Positions 19,657-29,527 are shown, counted from the first letter of the stretch. The stretch is 64,000 nucleotides of DNA from an uncultured Acidobacteriia bacterium (GCA_903851195.1 CAINNJ010000006.1:101835-165834), one strand, 5' to 3'. The notes: generated by a model from the sequence alone, not told the origin. Translations and numbers: made by a program.

Positions 19657-22011
19657 TCAACTGCCGATATCCGGGTCCACCCGAAGGACGGCGATGGTGA
19701 GGTCATCCTGGGCGGGCACCCCGTTCAGAAACTGCTTAACTTCTCTCAGTATGCTATCCCGCGTGTCCAGCGCGTGCATGCCGTCGGTGCGTTCCACGGC
19801 GGCGGCCAGGCGCTCTTCGCCGAACTGTTCCTGGTTTACCGTCATGGCTTCGGTGAGCCCGTCGGAGTAAAAGACGAGGGCGTCGCCAGGCGCGAGTTCC
19901 AGGGTCTCGGTGGCCAGTGTTTTGGCGAAAAGCGCGGGGCCGGCAATGCCCAAGCCTATGCCGTTGCCGGTCAGCAGGCGCGTTTCGTTGGCCGCGCGGC
20001 GGCGCCAGACCACGGGATTGTGGCCCGCGCGAACGTATTCCATGCGGCGCGCTTCGGGGTCGAGAACGCCCAGCGCCATGGTGACGAACATCTTCTTCTT
20101 CGTGACGGTGCGGAGGTGTTTGTTGACGGCCGCGAGAATCTGGCGCGGGTCGCCGGAATCCTGCGCGGCGGCGCAGAGCAGGCCCTTGGTGAGCGTCATG
20201 TAGAGAGCGGCGGGGACGCCTTTTCCGGAGACGTCGGCCACGCCGATGCCCCAGCGGCCATCGCTGAGGTGGAGGAAGTCATAGAGGTCGCCGCCAACTT
20301 CGCGGGCGGGATCGCAGGAAGCGGAGATGGTGTAGCCGGCGAGCACGGGCGGGTCGGCGGGCAGCATCTGCCGCTGGGCGGAGCGGGCGACGTTGAATTC
20401 GGCCAGGAGTTCTTCGCGGCGCGAGAGCGTCTGGAGTCGCGCGCCGGTTTCGCCGTAGAGTTCGGCGACGGCATCGGGGCCTTTCACGACGGCGGCGAGG
20501 GCGGCCAGGCCGAGTCCGGCAAAGGCGAGCAGCGTGCCCCAACCGGAGGCGTGGATGCCGGTCGCGGGCTGCACGAGCAGGACGCCGGCGGAGGTGAGAA
20601 TCCGGGCCGAGCAGTGCGCGGAAAGGGCTCCCAGCATGCCGAAGTTGAAGTAGAGCCAGAGCATGGCCGAGGCTTCCAGCGCCGCCCGCAACAGATTCGC
20701 GATATTGGAATCGCGGAACGGGGCGCTTAGCATGGCGAAGGTAGCGAGCGCGAAGAAGAAGCAGAGCGTCCGGCGCATCCAAAGAGACCGGGAAAAACGG
20801 ATGCTGAAGGGCAATAGCGCGCCCAGGAACGCGATGACGGCAACGGTTTCCTGCGCGGTGGCGTTCAGCAGGGCGTCGGGAACAGGCAGGCGGCTGAGCG
20901 GCAGAGTCTCCAGAAAGCCTTTGTAAACAGGCTGGCGGAAGACGGCGCCCGTCAGCAGGGGGAGGGCAACCAGAACCGGCGCGAAGAGCCAGCCGCCCAG
21001 CAGTTCCGCGCCCACCTGACGGCTGTAAAAGGCGGAGGTTCCAAGCAGACGGAAGCCGCGCACGCGGGCCGGGTGCACGCGGGCGTTCATCACCGTGGCG
21101 GCGCTCATGGAATAGAACAGCAGGCCGATGATGAGGCCGCCGAGCACCAGGCTGAGAACTTCAATCGAGGCGCCGGAAGCAACGGAGACGGAGATCATCT
21201 CGTCATCCCACTCGATCATGCCGGCCAGAGTGACGGCAAGGGCGGCGGCGGCGCTCAGCACGATGGGCGAGCGGTCTTTCATGGCCCTGGCCGCGGCGCC
21301 GCCCCCTTCCCGCATGACGGGCACGATGATGGCGAGAGCCAGCCAGATGGACCACGCGCAACCGGCAATCACGCGCAGCACGGAAAAGGTATCGCTGGTG
21401 CGATTGAATTTCTCCGGCAGAGTGAAAACGGTCTTCGCCTGCCAGACGATGCCGTCTTTCACGGTAGTCTGAATATCGACGTGCGGGCCGGCGGCCGCTT
21501 TCCGCACCCATTTGTAGGCCAGGCCCTCGGCTTCCGGAACATCGTGTTCCATCATCGTGTAGCCGCCGGAGTCCTCGCCGGCCATTTCGTGCATGGCCTT
21601 GCTGGCGGCGCCCATATCCGACGGCGCGCCTTTGGCGGCGGGCATGGGCATTTTCCAGGAGAGCGGATGGCCATCCGGGCGGGTGGTGATTTTGACGCCG
21701 GGGCCTGTCAGCGGCAGGAAATTGGTGAGCACGTCGGCATCGGGAAACGACTGCGCCACTTTGTCGGACGGCATGCGGAGATGCAGTTCCTGATTGTTGG
21801 AAAGGTTCTCCGTCTTGACGTAGGCCCGCCAGTTCGAGACGTCGACGCCGTGGCTGGCGGCCATCTTGCGAGCTGCGTCGAGGTAGCCGTCGCGATCGTA
21901 GCGCAGTCCGAGCCGGGCGGCGGGGTGCAGGCGGGGAAAGGCCCAGACCAGCCACGTGGCGGCGAGGAGGGAAAGGATGCCGGCGACGATCCAGCGGCCG
22001 GAGCCTTTCAT
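19657..22011 (-). CDS. Membrane-anchored SpoIIE-type PP2C phosphatase
   Basis: Multi-TM N-terminus; C-term VGGDLYDFLHLSDGRWGIGVADVSGKGVPAALYMT...ALVFYSDGLTEAM...DDLTIAVLRV. Confidence 0.85.
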   Translation of the reverse strand: MKGSGRWIVAGILSLLAATWLVWAFPRLHPAARLGLRYDRDGYLDAARKMAASHGVDVSNWRAYVKTENLSNNQELHLRMPSDKVAQSFPDADVLTNFLPLTGPGVKITTRPDGHPLSWKMPMPAAKGAPSDMGAASKAMHEMAGEDSGGYTMMEHDVPEAEGLAYKWVRKAAAGPHVDIQTTVKDGIVWQAKTVFTLPEKFNRTSDTFSVLRVIAGCAWSIWLALAIIVPVMREGGGAAARAMKDRSPIVLSAAAALAVTLAGMIEWDDEMISVSVASGASIEVLSLVLGGLIIGLLFYSMSAATVMNARVHPARVRGFRLLGTSAFYSRQVGAELLGGWLFAPVLVALPLLTGAVFRQPVYKGFLETLPLSRLPVPDALLNATAQETVAVIAFLGALLPFSIRFSRSLWMRRTLCFFFALATFAMLSAPFRDSNIANLLRAALEASAMLWLYFNFGMLGALSAHCSARILTSAGVLLVQPATGIHASGWGTLLAFAGLGLAALAAVVKGPDAVAELYGETGARLQTLSRREELLAEFNVARSAQRQMLPADPPVLAGYTISASCDPAREVGGDLYDFLHLSDGRWGIGVADVSGKGVPAALYMTLTKGLLCAAAQDSGDPRQILAAVNKHLRTVTKKKMFVTMALGVLDPEARRMEYVRAGHNPVVWRRRAANETRLLTGNGIGLGIAGPALFAKTLATETLELAPGDALVFYSDGLTEAMTVNQEQFGEERLAAAVERTDGMHALDTRDSILREVKQFLNGVPAQDDLTIAVLRVDPDIGS

Positions 22012-24455
22012 GCGACCACCCCCAGTTCCGCTTCGCCCTGCAGTTCCGCGAAGGCCTGCATGCGAATCACCACCAGAGTCAGGTCATCGGGTTCGACACA
22101 GTCCTGCGTGGCGGAGAGGAACCAGTCGCGAACGACACCAGCAGTGTTGCTGTCCAGACTGGTATCGCGCTGCAGAGCCTGGGAGACCAGGACGGCGGCT
22201 GCCTCTTCCGGGCGGCGGTTGCCGGCGGCGAGGCGGCGTCCCAGGCCATCGGTAAAGAGCACGATGTGATCGCCGGGGGCGAGGGGCGCGCGGCCTTCGG
22301 CGATGGGGGCGAGCCTGCCGCGCACCTGCACCATGCGCTCGGCAACGGGCGCTGAATTGGGTGAGACCACGACTACTTTGGGATAGGCGCTGGTGCGGGC
22401 GTAGCGGATTTCTCCGGCGGCGGTGTCGATGGCGGCGAAGACGAAATCGGCGGAGGCGCCGGCGGAAGCCTCACGGGAATCGGCGGGCGAGTTGCGCTCG
22501 AAGATGGAAGCGAGAGCGATTTCGAGACGGGTGAGAATCTCGACGGGATCGTGGTAGCGTTCCACGCACTTCATCAGGTAGCCCTTGGCCAGCGCGATGG
22601 TGAGAGCGGCGGCGAGTCCGCGGTTGTTGCCTTCGGCGAGAAAAACGCCCAGGCGGCCGTCGCCCAGGGGAAAGAAGTCGTAGAAATCGCCACCGACGGT
22701 TTCGGCGGGCAGGCAGGCGGCGGAGATGTGCAGGCCGGCGATGTCCGGCACGGCGTCGGGCAGGAGGCGCAGCTGGGCCTCGCGGGCGGCGGAGACTTCG
22801 GCTTCGAGCGCTTTGCGCTGGGCGATATGGCTCGCGTAGAGCGGGCGGACCTCTTCCTCCGTGAACATGCGGCCCCGCCAGAGACAGAGCATACCGAGCA
22901 GTAAAGCGCCCAGCGTGATGCCGGTGTGCAGAGCGACGGCAAGTGAGTCCCACCCGGGCAGAGCCGTGTAAGCGGCGGCGCCGGCCACCTGCGACAACAG
23001 GGTGCTGACACAGACCAGGGAGGCAAGAAAATCGAGGCGGAAGAAGGGCAGCAACAGGGCGAGGACGAAGGCGGCGGAGGTCAGCAGGAACTCGGCGGTG
23101 GAGCGCGAGTGGGAGCGAAGCATCGAGACCAGACCCGCGCAGAGCAACAGGGCGGGCAGGTGCCAGCGCTTCTTTCCCGGAGCGTAGCGCTGCAGGAAGG
23201 CGAGGGGCTGCAGGAGTCCGGCGGCGGCGAAACCGAGGGACATCAGGGGGTACGTCACCAGAGGCATGAGCCAGCCGAGGCGCAGGAACGGCGCGTTCAT
23301 GTTCTGCGTGCCAAGCGCCTGCGTGGTGCGGAACGGGGTGGCCGCGAGTCCCAGGGCAACGGACAGCCAGGCGGCGATCGTCATGCCGAACAGGACGGAG
23401 ATTCCCACGTTGCGGGAAACAATGTGTCCGGTGAGCAGCGCGTCCAGCGAGGTGAGACGGCCTGGGAAGGCTTCCCGGATATCGCCCTCGCCGCTGCCGT
23501 AAGCCGCCGCCAGGAGACCGCCGCCCATGACGCCCAGGATGGCAAAGACGACCAGGATGATTACGGTGGGCACATTTCCGGCATTACTGTTAATCACCGC
23601 ATTCAGACCGAGCAGCACGCAGAAGCAGCCGCACAGCAGGGCGACGATCAGGCTGCGGCGATGCGAGATCTCCTGCTGCAGCGTGCGGCTGGCATAGCGG
23701 TAGAGGCTGAAGAGGGCGACGGCGCAGAGGAAGATGGCGCCGAGGATGGTGAGCCCCGTCTGGAGATTCTCGTCGCTGCTGCCGCCGGCGGATTCGTCCG
23801 GTTCGGCATTGGTCTTCACGGTAACGACCTGATCGCCGCGGACCGTGATGGACGTTCGGACGAGGGCCTCGGGAATGGCGGACGAGCGGAACGTGAAAAT
23901 CCTTTCGGAGGGGTTGGTTTCGATGGAAGGTTTGTCGAACGGGATGGCCGTCGGGACGTAGGCCTTCGCCAGGGAGAGCGCGGCGGCGTCGGTCAGAGTT
24001 GCGGAGTTGTTCGGGGGATTCTTCCAGTCGAAGCCGAGAACTTTGCCGTCCGCCGAGATGGTGACCCGCACGGATTCGTTGCCGGACGTTTTCCTGAACA
24101 CGACGGTCGCGGAGAAGGGCGGGGCCACGTTCCAGAGGCGGATGCGTTCGGGGCGGGCATTGACGAAGCCGAGCAGGTTGTTGTCGTCGTTGGTGTTGAC
24201 GCTCACCGGCCAGGCGGTTGCGGGGATTTTCTGGCGGACAAGGAAGGCGCGTGCGATTTCAATGGCCTTGTCGTGATCGGCGGTCACGCGGACCGGGGCC
24301 GGGGGACTGTTGCGAACCAGGAGAAGGAAACCGGCGATCAGCGCAAGAGGAAAGAGCAGAAGCGCGACCGTCCAGGCGCGCCGGATGGCCCGGGAGTGGG
24401 GGCGATCGGGAAACAAAGCCGCGAGGATTTGATCCAGCATGTGCCTGATCGGCAA
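22008..24455 (-). CDS. Membrane-anchored SpoIIE-type phosphatase paralog with altered motif (LAEGNNRG in place of ADVSGKG)
   Basis: Multi-TM N-terminus; GGDFYDFFPLGDGRLGVFLAEGNNRGLAAALTIALAKGYL...DHIVLFTDGLGRRL...DDLTLVVIRM. Confidence 0.8.
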   Translation of the reverse strand: MPIRHMLDQILAALFPDRPHSRAIRRAWTVALLLFPLALIAGFLLLVRNSPPAPVRVTADHDKAIEIARAFLVRQKIPATAWPVSVNTNDDNNLLGFVNARPERIRLWNVAPPFSATVVFRKTSGNESVRVTISADGKVLGFDWKNPPNNSATLTDAAALSLAKAYVPTAIPFDKPSIETNPSERIFTFRSSAIPEALVRTSITVRGDQVVTVKTNAEPDESAGGSSDENLQTGLTILGAIFLCAVALFSLYRYASRTLQQEISHRRSLIVALLCGCFCVLLGLNAVINSNAGNVPTVIILVVFAILGVMGGGLLAAAYGSGEGDIREAFPGRLTSLDALLTGHIVSRNVGISVLFGMTIAAWLSVALGLAATPFRTTQALGTQNMNAPFLRLGWLMPLVTYPLMSLGFAAAGLLQPLAFLQRYAPGKKRWHLPALLLCAGLVSMLRSHSRSTAEFLLTSAAFVLALLLPFFRLDFLASLVCVSTLLSQVAGAAAYTALPGWDSLAVALHTGITLGALLLGMLCLWRGRMFTEEEVRPLYASHIAQRKALEAEVSAAREAQLRLLPDAVPDIAGLHISAACLPAETVGGDFYDFFPLGDGRLGVFLAEGNNRGLAAALTIALAKGYLMKCVERYHDPVEILTRLEIALASIFERNSPADSREASAGASADFVFAAIDTAAGEIRYARTSAYPKVVVVSPNSAPVAERMVQVRGRLAPIAEGRAPLAPGDHIVLFTDGLGRRLAAGNRRPEEAAAVLVSQALQRDTSLDSNTAGVVRDWFLSATQDCVEPDDLTLVVIRMQAFAELQGEAELGVVA

Positions 24456-24470
24456 TTATGGCACGAAAAC

Positions 24471-26135
24471 TCAGGCGGACGGGCCACGCTTCAGGATCAG
24501 CATGGTGATGTCGTCGAACTGGGGGGCGTCGCCCGCGAAGGCGTCGATGGCGTCGAAGACGCGGTCCACTACTTCGGTGGACGGGAGCGCGGCGTGGCGG
24601 GTGAGCACCTCGACCAGGCGATCGGTGCCGAAATCCTCTTCGGCATTGTTCTGGGCGTCGGTCACGCCGTCGGAGTAGATGGCGAGAAGGTCGCCGTCGC
24701 GGAGCTGGAAGGCGGCTTCCTCGTAGGTGCGGGCGGGGAAGAGGCCGAGGGCGATACCGGTGCAGGGGAGCATTTCCACCGAGCCATCGGCGCGGACGAT
24801 AATGCCATCGGTGTGGCCGCAGTTGATCCAGCGGCAGGCGCCGGTGGCGGCTTCGTAGATGAGCAGCAGAGCGGTGGCGTAGCGGTTCGAAGGGGTGGTG
24901 GCGTAAAGCAGATCGTTGGCGGTCCGCGCGACCACTTCCAGGTTGTTCTCGCGGAACACCAGCGCGCGGAGGGTGGCCTGGATGTTGCTCATCAGCAGGG
25001 AGGCGAAGATGCCTTTGCCGGAGATGTCGACCACGCAGACCAGGTGCTCCTGGGTGGGCGTGGAGGCGGCCACGTGGATCACGTCGTAATAATCGCCGCC
25101 GACCTGTTTCGCCTGGCGGTTGCGGGCGGCGACGTCGGTGGCGTGGAGGGTCGCGAGCTTTTTCGGGAAGAGGTCGATCTGGATGCTGGCGGCCAGCGCG
25201 AGTTCCTTTTCGAGCTGTTTCTTGCCGATGGTTTCGCGGAAGTGCCAGGCGTTGTCGAAAGCGACGGCGGCCTGCGCGACGAGGCCGGCGCCGAATTCCA
25301 GGTCGTTTTCGGTGTAGGCGAGGCCGCTCAGACGGGGTCCGCAGACGACGGCTCCGCAGGTGCCGCCGGAGGAGCGGAGAGGCATCAGAAGCGAGCCGGC
25401 GGGAAGGCCGAAAGCTTCGGCCTGCGCGTCGGTGAGGACGGAAGCGTCGGCCAGAGCGCCAATACTTTCGCGCTGCGTTTCGAGCGTGGCCAGCTTGAGT
25501 CCGCGCTGGCGCAGAAGGGCGGGCTGTCCTTCTTTCCACGCGGCGACGCCGCAGCGGGTTACGGCCCAGCGGCCGGCAAAGGTGAGCAGGAGGATGCGGG
25601 CGATTTCGTCGGGATCGAGCGTGGCGGCGAGGCCACGGACCAGGTCGAGCAGAGCCCGGAGTTCCTGGACTTTCTGGTCGAGTTCGCTGTTCAGGCGGAC
25701 GCTCTGGCCGTGCGAGAGGGCGTTGGCGATGACGCTGGCGGCCAGACCGGTGAGGGCGCGGACGAAGTCGGTCTCTTCGGGGTCGAGCGGGCCGCGGCCG
25801 GGACGGCCGAGGGCGAGAGTGCCGACGTGTTCGCCTTCCGAGCCGATATCGAAGAGGAGGTCGAGGCCGGCGGCATGCGCGGCTTCGATGGTGAAGGCGG
25901 CGTCCTTCTTGAGGGCAGCCACGCCGCGGGAAACCTGGACGGTGCTGATCTCGCCGTTACGGATGGCGACCACGCCGCGGCCGATGAGGTAACGGCCCAT
26001 CACGGTACGGAGCAGGTGGCCGAGCAGGGCGTCGAGATCCAGCGTGGAATTCAGCAGCCGGGCGGATTCGAGCAGGGATTCGAGACGGGAAGGGCCGAGG
26101 CCGGAGGAGGTCTGCGGAACGGGGGGCGATGTCAT
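24471..26135 (-). CDS. Soluble GAF-type sensor + SpoIIE phosphatase
   Basis: GAF-like N-terminal part; QVGGDYYDVIHVAA...VVDISGKGIFASLLMSNIQATLRAL...YSDGVTDAQ...FDDITMLIL. Confidence 0.85.
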   Translation of the reverse strand: MTSPPVPQTSSGLGPSRLESLLESARLLNSTLDLDALLGHLLRTVMGRYLIGRGVVAIRNGEISTVQVSRGVAALKKDAAFTIEAAHAAGLDLLFDIGSEGEHVGTLALGRPGRGPLDPEETDFVRALTGLAASVIANALSHGQSVRLNSELDQKVQELRALLDLVRGLAATLDPDEIARILLLTFAGRWAVTRCGVAAWKEGQPALLRQRGLKLATLETQRESIGALADASVLTDAQAEAFGLPAGSLLMPLRSSGGTCGAVVCGPRLSGLAYTENDLEFGAGLVAQAAVAFDNAWHFRETIGKKQLEKELALAASIQIDLFPKKLATLHATDVAARNRQAKQVGGDYYDVIHVAASTPTQEHLVCVVDISGKGIFASLLMSNIQATLRALVFRENNLEVVARTANDLLYATTPSNRYATALLLIYEAATGACRWINCGHTDGIIVRADGSVEMLPCTGIALGLFPARTYEEAAFQLRDGDLLAIYSDGVTDAQNNAEEDFGTDRLVEVLTRHAALPSTEVVDRVFDAIDAFAGDAPQFDDITMLILKRGPSA

Positions 26136-26258
26136 TCGAGTCTCAGTCTGCAGGGTCTCAGTTTGGGCAGAGTTTTACGATACTACGCCGGGCTGCCGTG
26201 CATTGGCCACCGCGCTGGCGGGCGCGCTGGGCGATACTGCTAGGAAAGCGTCATTGCT

Positions 26259-26684
26259 ATGAGTCTTTCGCCGCGTGCATTGCCGAAGCTGGGTCCTCTG
26301 GAAACGAAGGTGCTGGAACTGGCGTGGGCGCGCGGAGAGATGAGCGTCCGCGACGCGGCCGAGGGACTCGCTCCGCAACTGGCTTACACGACGGTGATGA
26401 CGACGCTCGACCGACTGTTCAAGAAAGGCGTGCTGCAGCGGCGGAGGGTGGAGCGGGCTTTCTTTTACTCGCCCCGGTATTCACGGCAGGAGATGCAGAC
26501 GCGCCAGGCCGGAGATTTCGTGAAGGGGTTGCTGCAGGCGGAGTCGTCGCCGGAGTTGCTGATTTCGTGCCTTGTGGACGCCGTCGGGCAGTATGACGAG
26601 GCGCTGCTGCTGGAACTGGAGCGCAAGGTCGCGGACAAGCGGGAGGAACTGGCGAGGAATTCGCGGACCGGAGGGGAAGCGTGA
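26259..26684 (+). CDS. BlaI/MecI-family transcriptional repressor
   Basis: LGPLETKVLELAWARGEMSVRDAAEGL...LAYTTVMTTLDRLFKKGVLQRRRV. Confidence 0.88.
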   Translation: MSLSPRALPKLGPLETKVLELAWARGEMSVRDAAEGLAPQLAYTTVMTTLDRLFKKGVLQRRRVERAFFYSPRYSRQEMQTRQAGDFVKGLLQAESSPELLISCLVDAVGQYDEALLLELERKVADKREELARNSRTGGEA

Positions 26685-27658
26685 ATTTCGGCGTCGCTTT
26701 CGGATATGGGGCGCGGTTGTTGTGCCTGTCACTGGCTTCGTTCGTTCTCGTGCTGGCGGCGCTGGGGCTGGTGGTGTCGGTGTCGGCGCCGGTGTGGATT
26801 TCGCTCGCCGGAAGAATGCGGGCGCGGGCCGGGGCACGGCTGCTGCTGAGCGTCCGGCTGGCGCCGCTGGCCGGGGCCCTCGCGTTTGTCGCGAGCCTGT
26901 GTGTTCCGAGTTATCTGTGGCTGGAGCCGGAGCGCGGGGAAGAGCGGGCCGGGGTGGTGTCGCTCGTGGTGGCGCTGATTGGGCTGGGGTTGCTGGCGTG
27001 GTCGCTGGCGCGGTCGGCGCGGGCGTTGCGGCGATCGGCGCGATTTGTGCGGGAGTGTGAGGAGACGGGCGTGGCCGCGGAGATTCCAGGCTGGCAGTCC
27101 CCGGTTTTGATCGTGGAAGGGCACGGTCCGGTGCTGGCGCTGGCGGGCGTGCTGCGGCCGCGGTTAATCCTGACGCGGCGGCTGCGGGACGCGCTGTCAC
27201 ACGAGCAACTGGCGGTGGCGCTGCGGCATGAAGAGGCGCACCGGCGGTCGCACGACAATCTGAAGCGCTTCCTGTTGGTGCTGGCTCCGGACGTGTTCCC
27301 GTTTCTGGGCGGCCTCCGGGCGATGGAAGCGATGTGGGGCCGGCTGGCGGAGTGGGCCGCGGATGACGAGGCGGCCGAGGGCCGGCCGGGAGAATCGGTG
27401 CGGCTGGCGGAGACGCTGCTGCGGTGCGCGCGGCTGGGGTCGGCGGGTAGTGTACCGGAGCTATCCGCGTCGTTATTGTGCTGCGACGACGATCTTGCGG
27501 CGCGCGTGGAAAGACTGCTGGGGGGCCGGGAGACTTCGCGTTCCGGTATCGGCGGTCTGCTGGCGGGAGTGTTGATGGCGGGCGGTGTCGCGGCTTTGTT
27601 GCTGCAGCCGGTGGTACTGCGGAGCGTTCATCTGGCGCTCGAACTGTTGATGGAGTGA
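26681..27658 (+). CDS. M56 (BlaR1-like) membrane metallopeptidase without obvious C-terminal sensor domain
   Basis: TM helices and LRHEEAHRRSHDN (HExxH); 4-bp overlap with BlaI-like gene. Confidence 0.8.
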   Translation: MNFGVAFGYGARLLCLSLASFVLVLAALGLVVSVSAPVWISLAGRMRARAGARLLLSVRLAPLAGALAFVASLCVPSYLWLEPERGEERAGVVSLVVALIGLGLLAWSLARSARALRRSARFVRECEETGVAAEIPGWQSPVLIVEGHGPVLALAGVLRPRLILTRRLRDALSHEQLAVALRHEEAHRRSHDNLKRFLLVLAPDVFPFLGGLRAMEAMWGRLAEWAADDEAAEGRPGESVRLAETLLRCARLGSAGSVPELSASLLCCDDDLAARVERLLGGRETSRSGIGGLLAGVLMAGGVAALLLQPVVLRSVHLALELLME

Positions 27659-27667
27659 AAGGCGGGC

Positions 27668-28258
27668 ATGTTCGGGATCCTGATTGCAACTTACGGGGCG
27701 GTGTTTGTCGCGGAGATTGTGGGCGACAAGCTGCTCTATACAACGGGCGTGCTGTCGACGCGGTACCGGACGGCGCCGGTGCTGATCGGCATGATGCTGG
27801 CGTTCATGGCGAAGATGGCCGTGGCGGTGGCCGTGGGCAAGGCGATCTCGGAACTGCCGCCGGTGTTTGTGGCGGTGCTGACCAGCCTGAGCTTTATCGG
27901 CGTCGCGATCACGCTGTGGCGGAAGCCGGATGAGCCCCGGGAGAAGAAGCGGGAGCACAGTAACTCGAAGGCGGCCATGGTGTCATTCGCGGCGATCTTC
28001 TTTTCCGAGTGGGGCGATGTGGGGCAGATCACCGCGGCGGCCATGGCGGCGCGCTTCGGGGCTCCGCTGCTGGTGTGGTGCGGGGCCGTGGGGGCGATGG
28101 TGACGAAGGGCGCGCTGGCGGCATCGCTGGGAGCGGGCATCCGGCAGTGGATTGCGAACCGGGTATCGCCGCGGACGGTGCGGTTTGTGGGCGTCGGGAT
28201 GCTGTTGATCCTGGGGATCGCGTCGGTGGTGGAGACCTTGACTGAGGGGCATGCGTGA
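27668..28258 (+). CDS. TMEM165/GDT1 (UPF0016) family cation transporter
   Basis: Two family motifs: AEIVGDKLLYTT and FFSEWGDVGQIT. Confidence 0.85.
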   Translation: MFGILIATYGAVFVAEIVGDKLLYTTGVLSTRYRTAPVLIGMMLAFMAKMAVAVAVGKAISELPPVFVAVLTSLSFIGVAITLWRKPDEPREKKREHSNSKAAMVSFAAIFFSEWGDVGQITAAAMAARFGAPLLVWCGAVGAMVTKGALAASLGAGIRQWIANRVSPRTVRFVGVGMLLILGIASVVETLTEGHA

Positions 28259-29436
28259 CGGAAGACAAAGCGAAACGCGCGGCGGCGCTGAAGTTCATTG
28301 TGTGTCTGGGAATCGTGAGTCTGTTCGCGGACATGACTTACGAAGGCGCGCACAGCATCGTCGGCCCGTATCTGAAAGACCTGGGGGCGAGCGCGTTTCA
28401 GGTGGCGCTGATTGCCGGGTTCGGGGAGATGGTGGCGGCGAGTCTGCGCTATTTCTCGGGGCGTTTCGCGGACCAGTCGCGCGCGTACTGGACGATCACG
28501 TTTCTGGGCTATGCGATGAATGTGATCGCGGTGCCGGCGCTGGCGTATGCCGGGAACTGGCAGGTAGCGGCGCTGCTGGTGATCGCGGAACGAACGGGCA
28601 AAGCGCTGCGGGGACCGGCGCGGGATGTGCTGCTTTCCGGTGCAACGGAGACGGTGGGGCACGGCTGGGGTTTCGGGCTGCACTCCATCATGGACCAGAC
28701 CGGCGCGGTGATCGGGCCGCTGCTGATGGGCGTGGCGGTGGCGCGGTCGCACCATTACGGGTCGGCGTTCCTGTGGCTGGCGATTCCGGCGGTGGGAACG
28801 CTGCTGGCACTGCTGATGGCGAGGGTGGTGAATCCCACGCAGGAGGTGAAGGCCAAAGTGCCGGGTCCGCAGATTCTGCCCGATGTGTTCTGGACGTATA
28901 TCGCGGCGGCGGGGATGCTGGCGCTGGGCTTCGTGGATTTCCCGCTGCTGGCGTACCGGTTCCGCGATCTGCAGCTTTCCACCGAAGCGGCGATTCCGCT
29001 GCTGTATTCGGGCGCGATGGCCGTGAACGGGCTGACGGCGCTGCTCTTCGGGCGGCTGTTCGACCGGTTCGGGATCCTGGTGCTGGTGGGCGGCATTTTT
29101 ATTTCGCTGCTGTCGCTGCCCTTCGGCTTCTTCGGGGGCACCACGGGAATGGTGGTGAGCGTGGCGTGCTGGGCCACGGGGCTGGGCGCGCAGGACGCGA
29201 GCCTGCGGTCGGGCATCGCGCAGGTGGTGTCGATGAACAAGCGGGGCAGCGCCTTCGGGACGTTCAACGGGGTCTACGGGGTGATGTGGTTCCTCGGGAG
29301 TCTGGCGATGGGATGGCTGTATTCCCGGTCGCTGATGGGCCTGGTGGTGTTCGGGGTGGCGGCGCAGCTGGTCGCCGCGGCGATGTTCTTCGGGCTGCGC
29401 GGGCGGCTGGCGGCGGCTCGCGCCGGTCTGCGCTAA
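28255..29436 (+). CDS. MFS transporter (GTG start)
   Basis: 12-TM-like pattern; GRFADQSRAYWTITFLGYAMN; overlaps upstream stop. Confidence 0.8.
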   Translation: MTEDKAKRAAALKFIVCLGIVSLFADMTYEGAHSIVGPYLKDLGASAFQVALIAGFGEMVAASLRYFSGRFADQSRAYWTITFLGYAMNVIAVPALAYAGNWQVAALLVIAERTGKALRGPARDVLLSGATETVGHGWGFGLHSIMDQTGAVIGPLLMGVAVARSHHYGSAFLWLAIPAVGTLLALLMARVVNPTQEVKAKVPGPQILPDVFWTYIAAAGMLALGFVDFPLLAYRFRDLQLSTEAAIPLLYSGAMAVNGLTALLFGRLFDRFGILVLVGGIFISLLSLPFGFFGGTTGMVVSVACWATGLGAQDASLRSGIAQVVSMNKRGSAFGTFNGVYGVMWFLGSLAMGWLYSRSLMGLVVFGVAAQLVAAAMFFGLRGRLAAARAGLR

Positions 29437-29527
29437 CAGCCCGTGGCAGAAGTGAGGCGAGCGCGCGCCTCGCATTTGGCCCCGTAGCGCTCGCAACGCG
29501 GCTCACCCCACTTCTCCCGCGGGCTGT
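29436..29527. repeat. 92-bp imperfect inverted repeat with ~27-nt arms, abutting MFS stop codon
   Basis: Left ACAGCCCGTGGCAGAAGTGAGGCGAGC; reverse complement of right arm ACAGCCCGCGGGAGAAGTGGGGTGAGC (23/27). Confidence 0.75.

Noticed and set aside
23109-26243. 1044-aa plus-strand ORF opposite two SpoIIE genes
   Set aside because: Antisense artefact of codon bias; compositionally biased (G/E/A/D/R) and without motifs.
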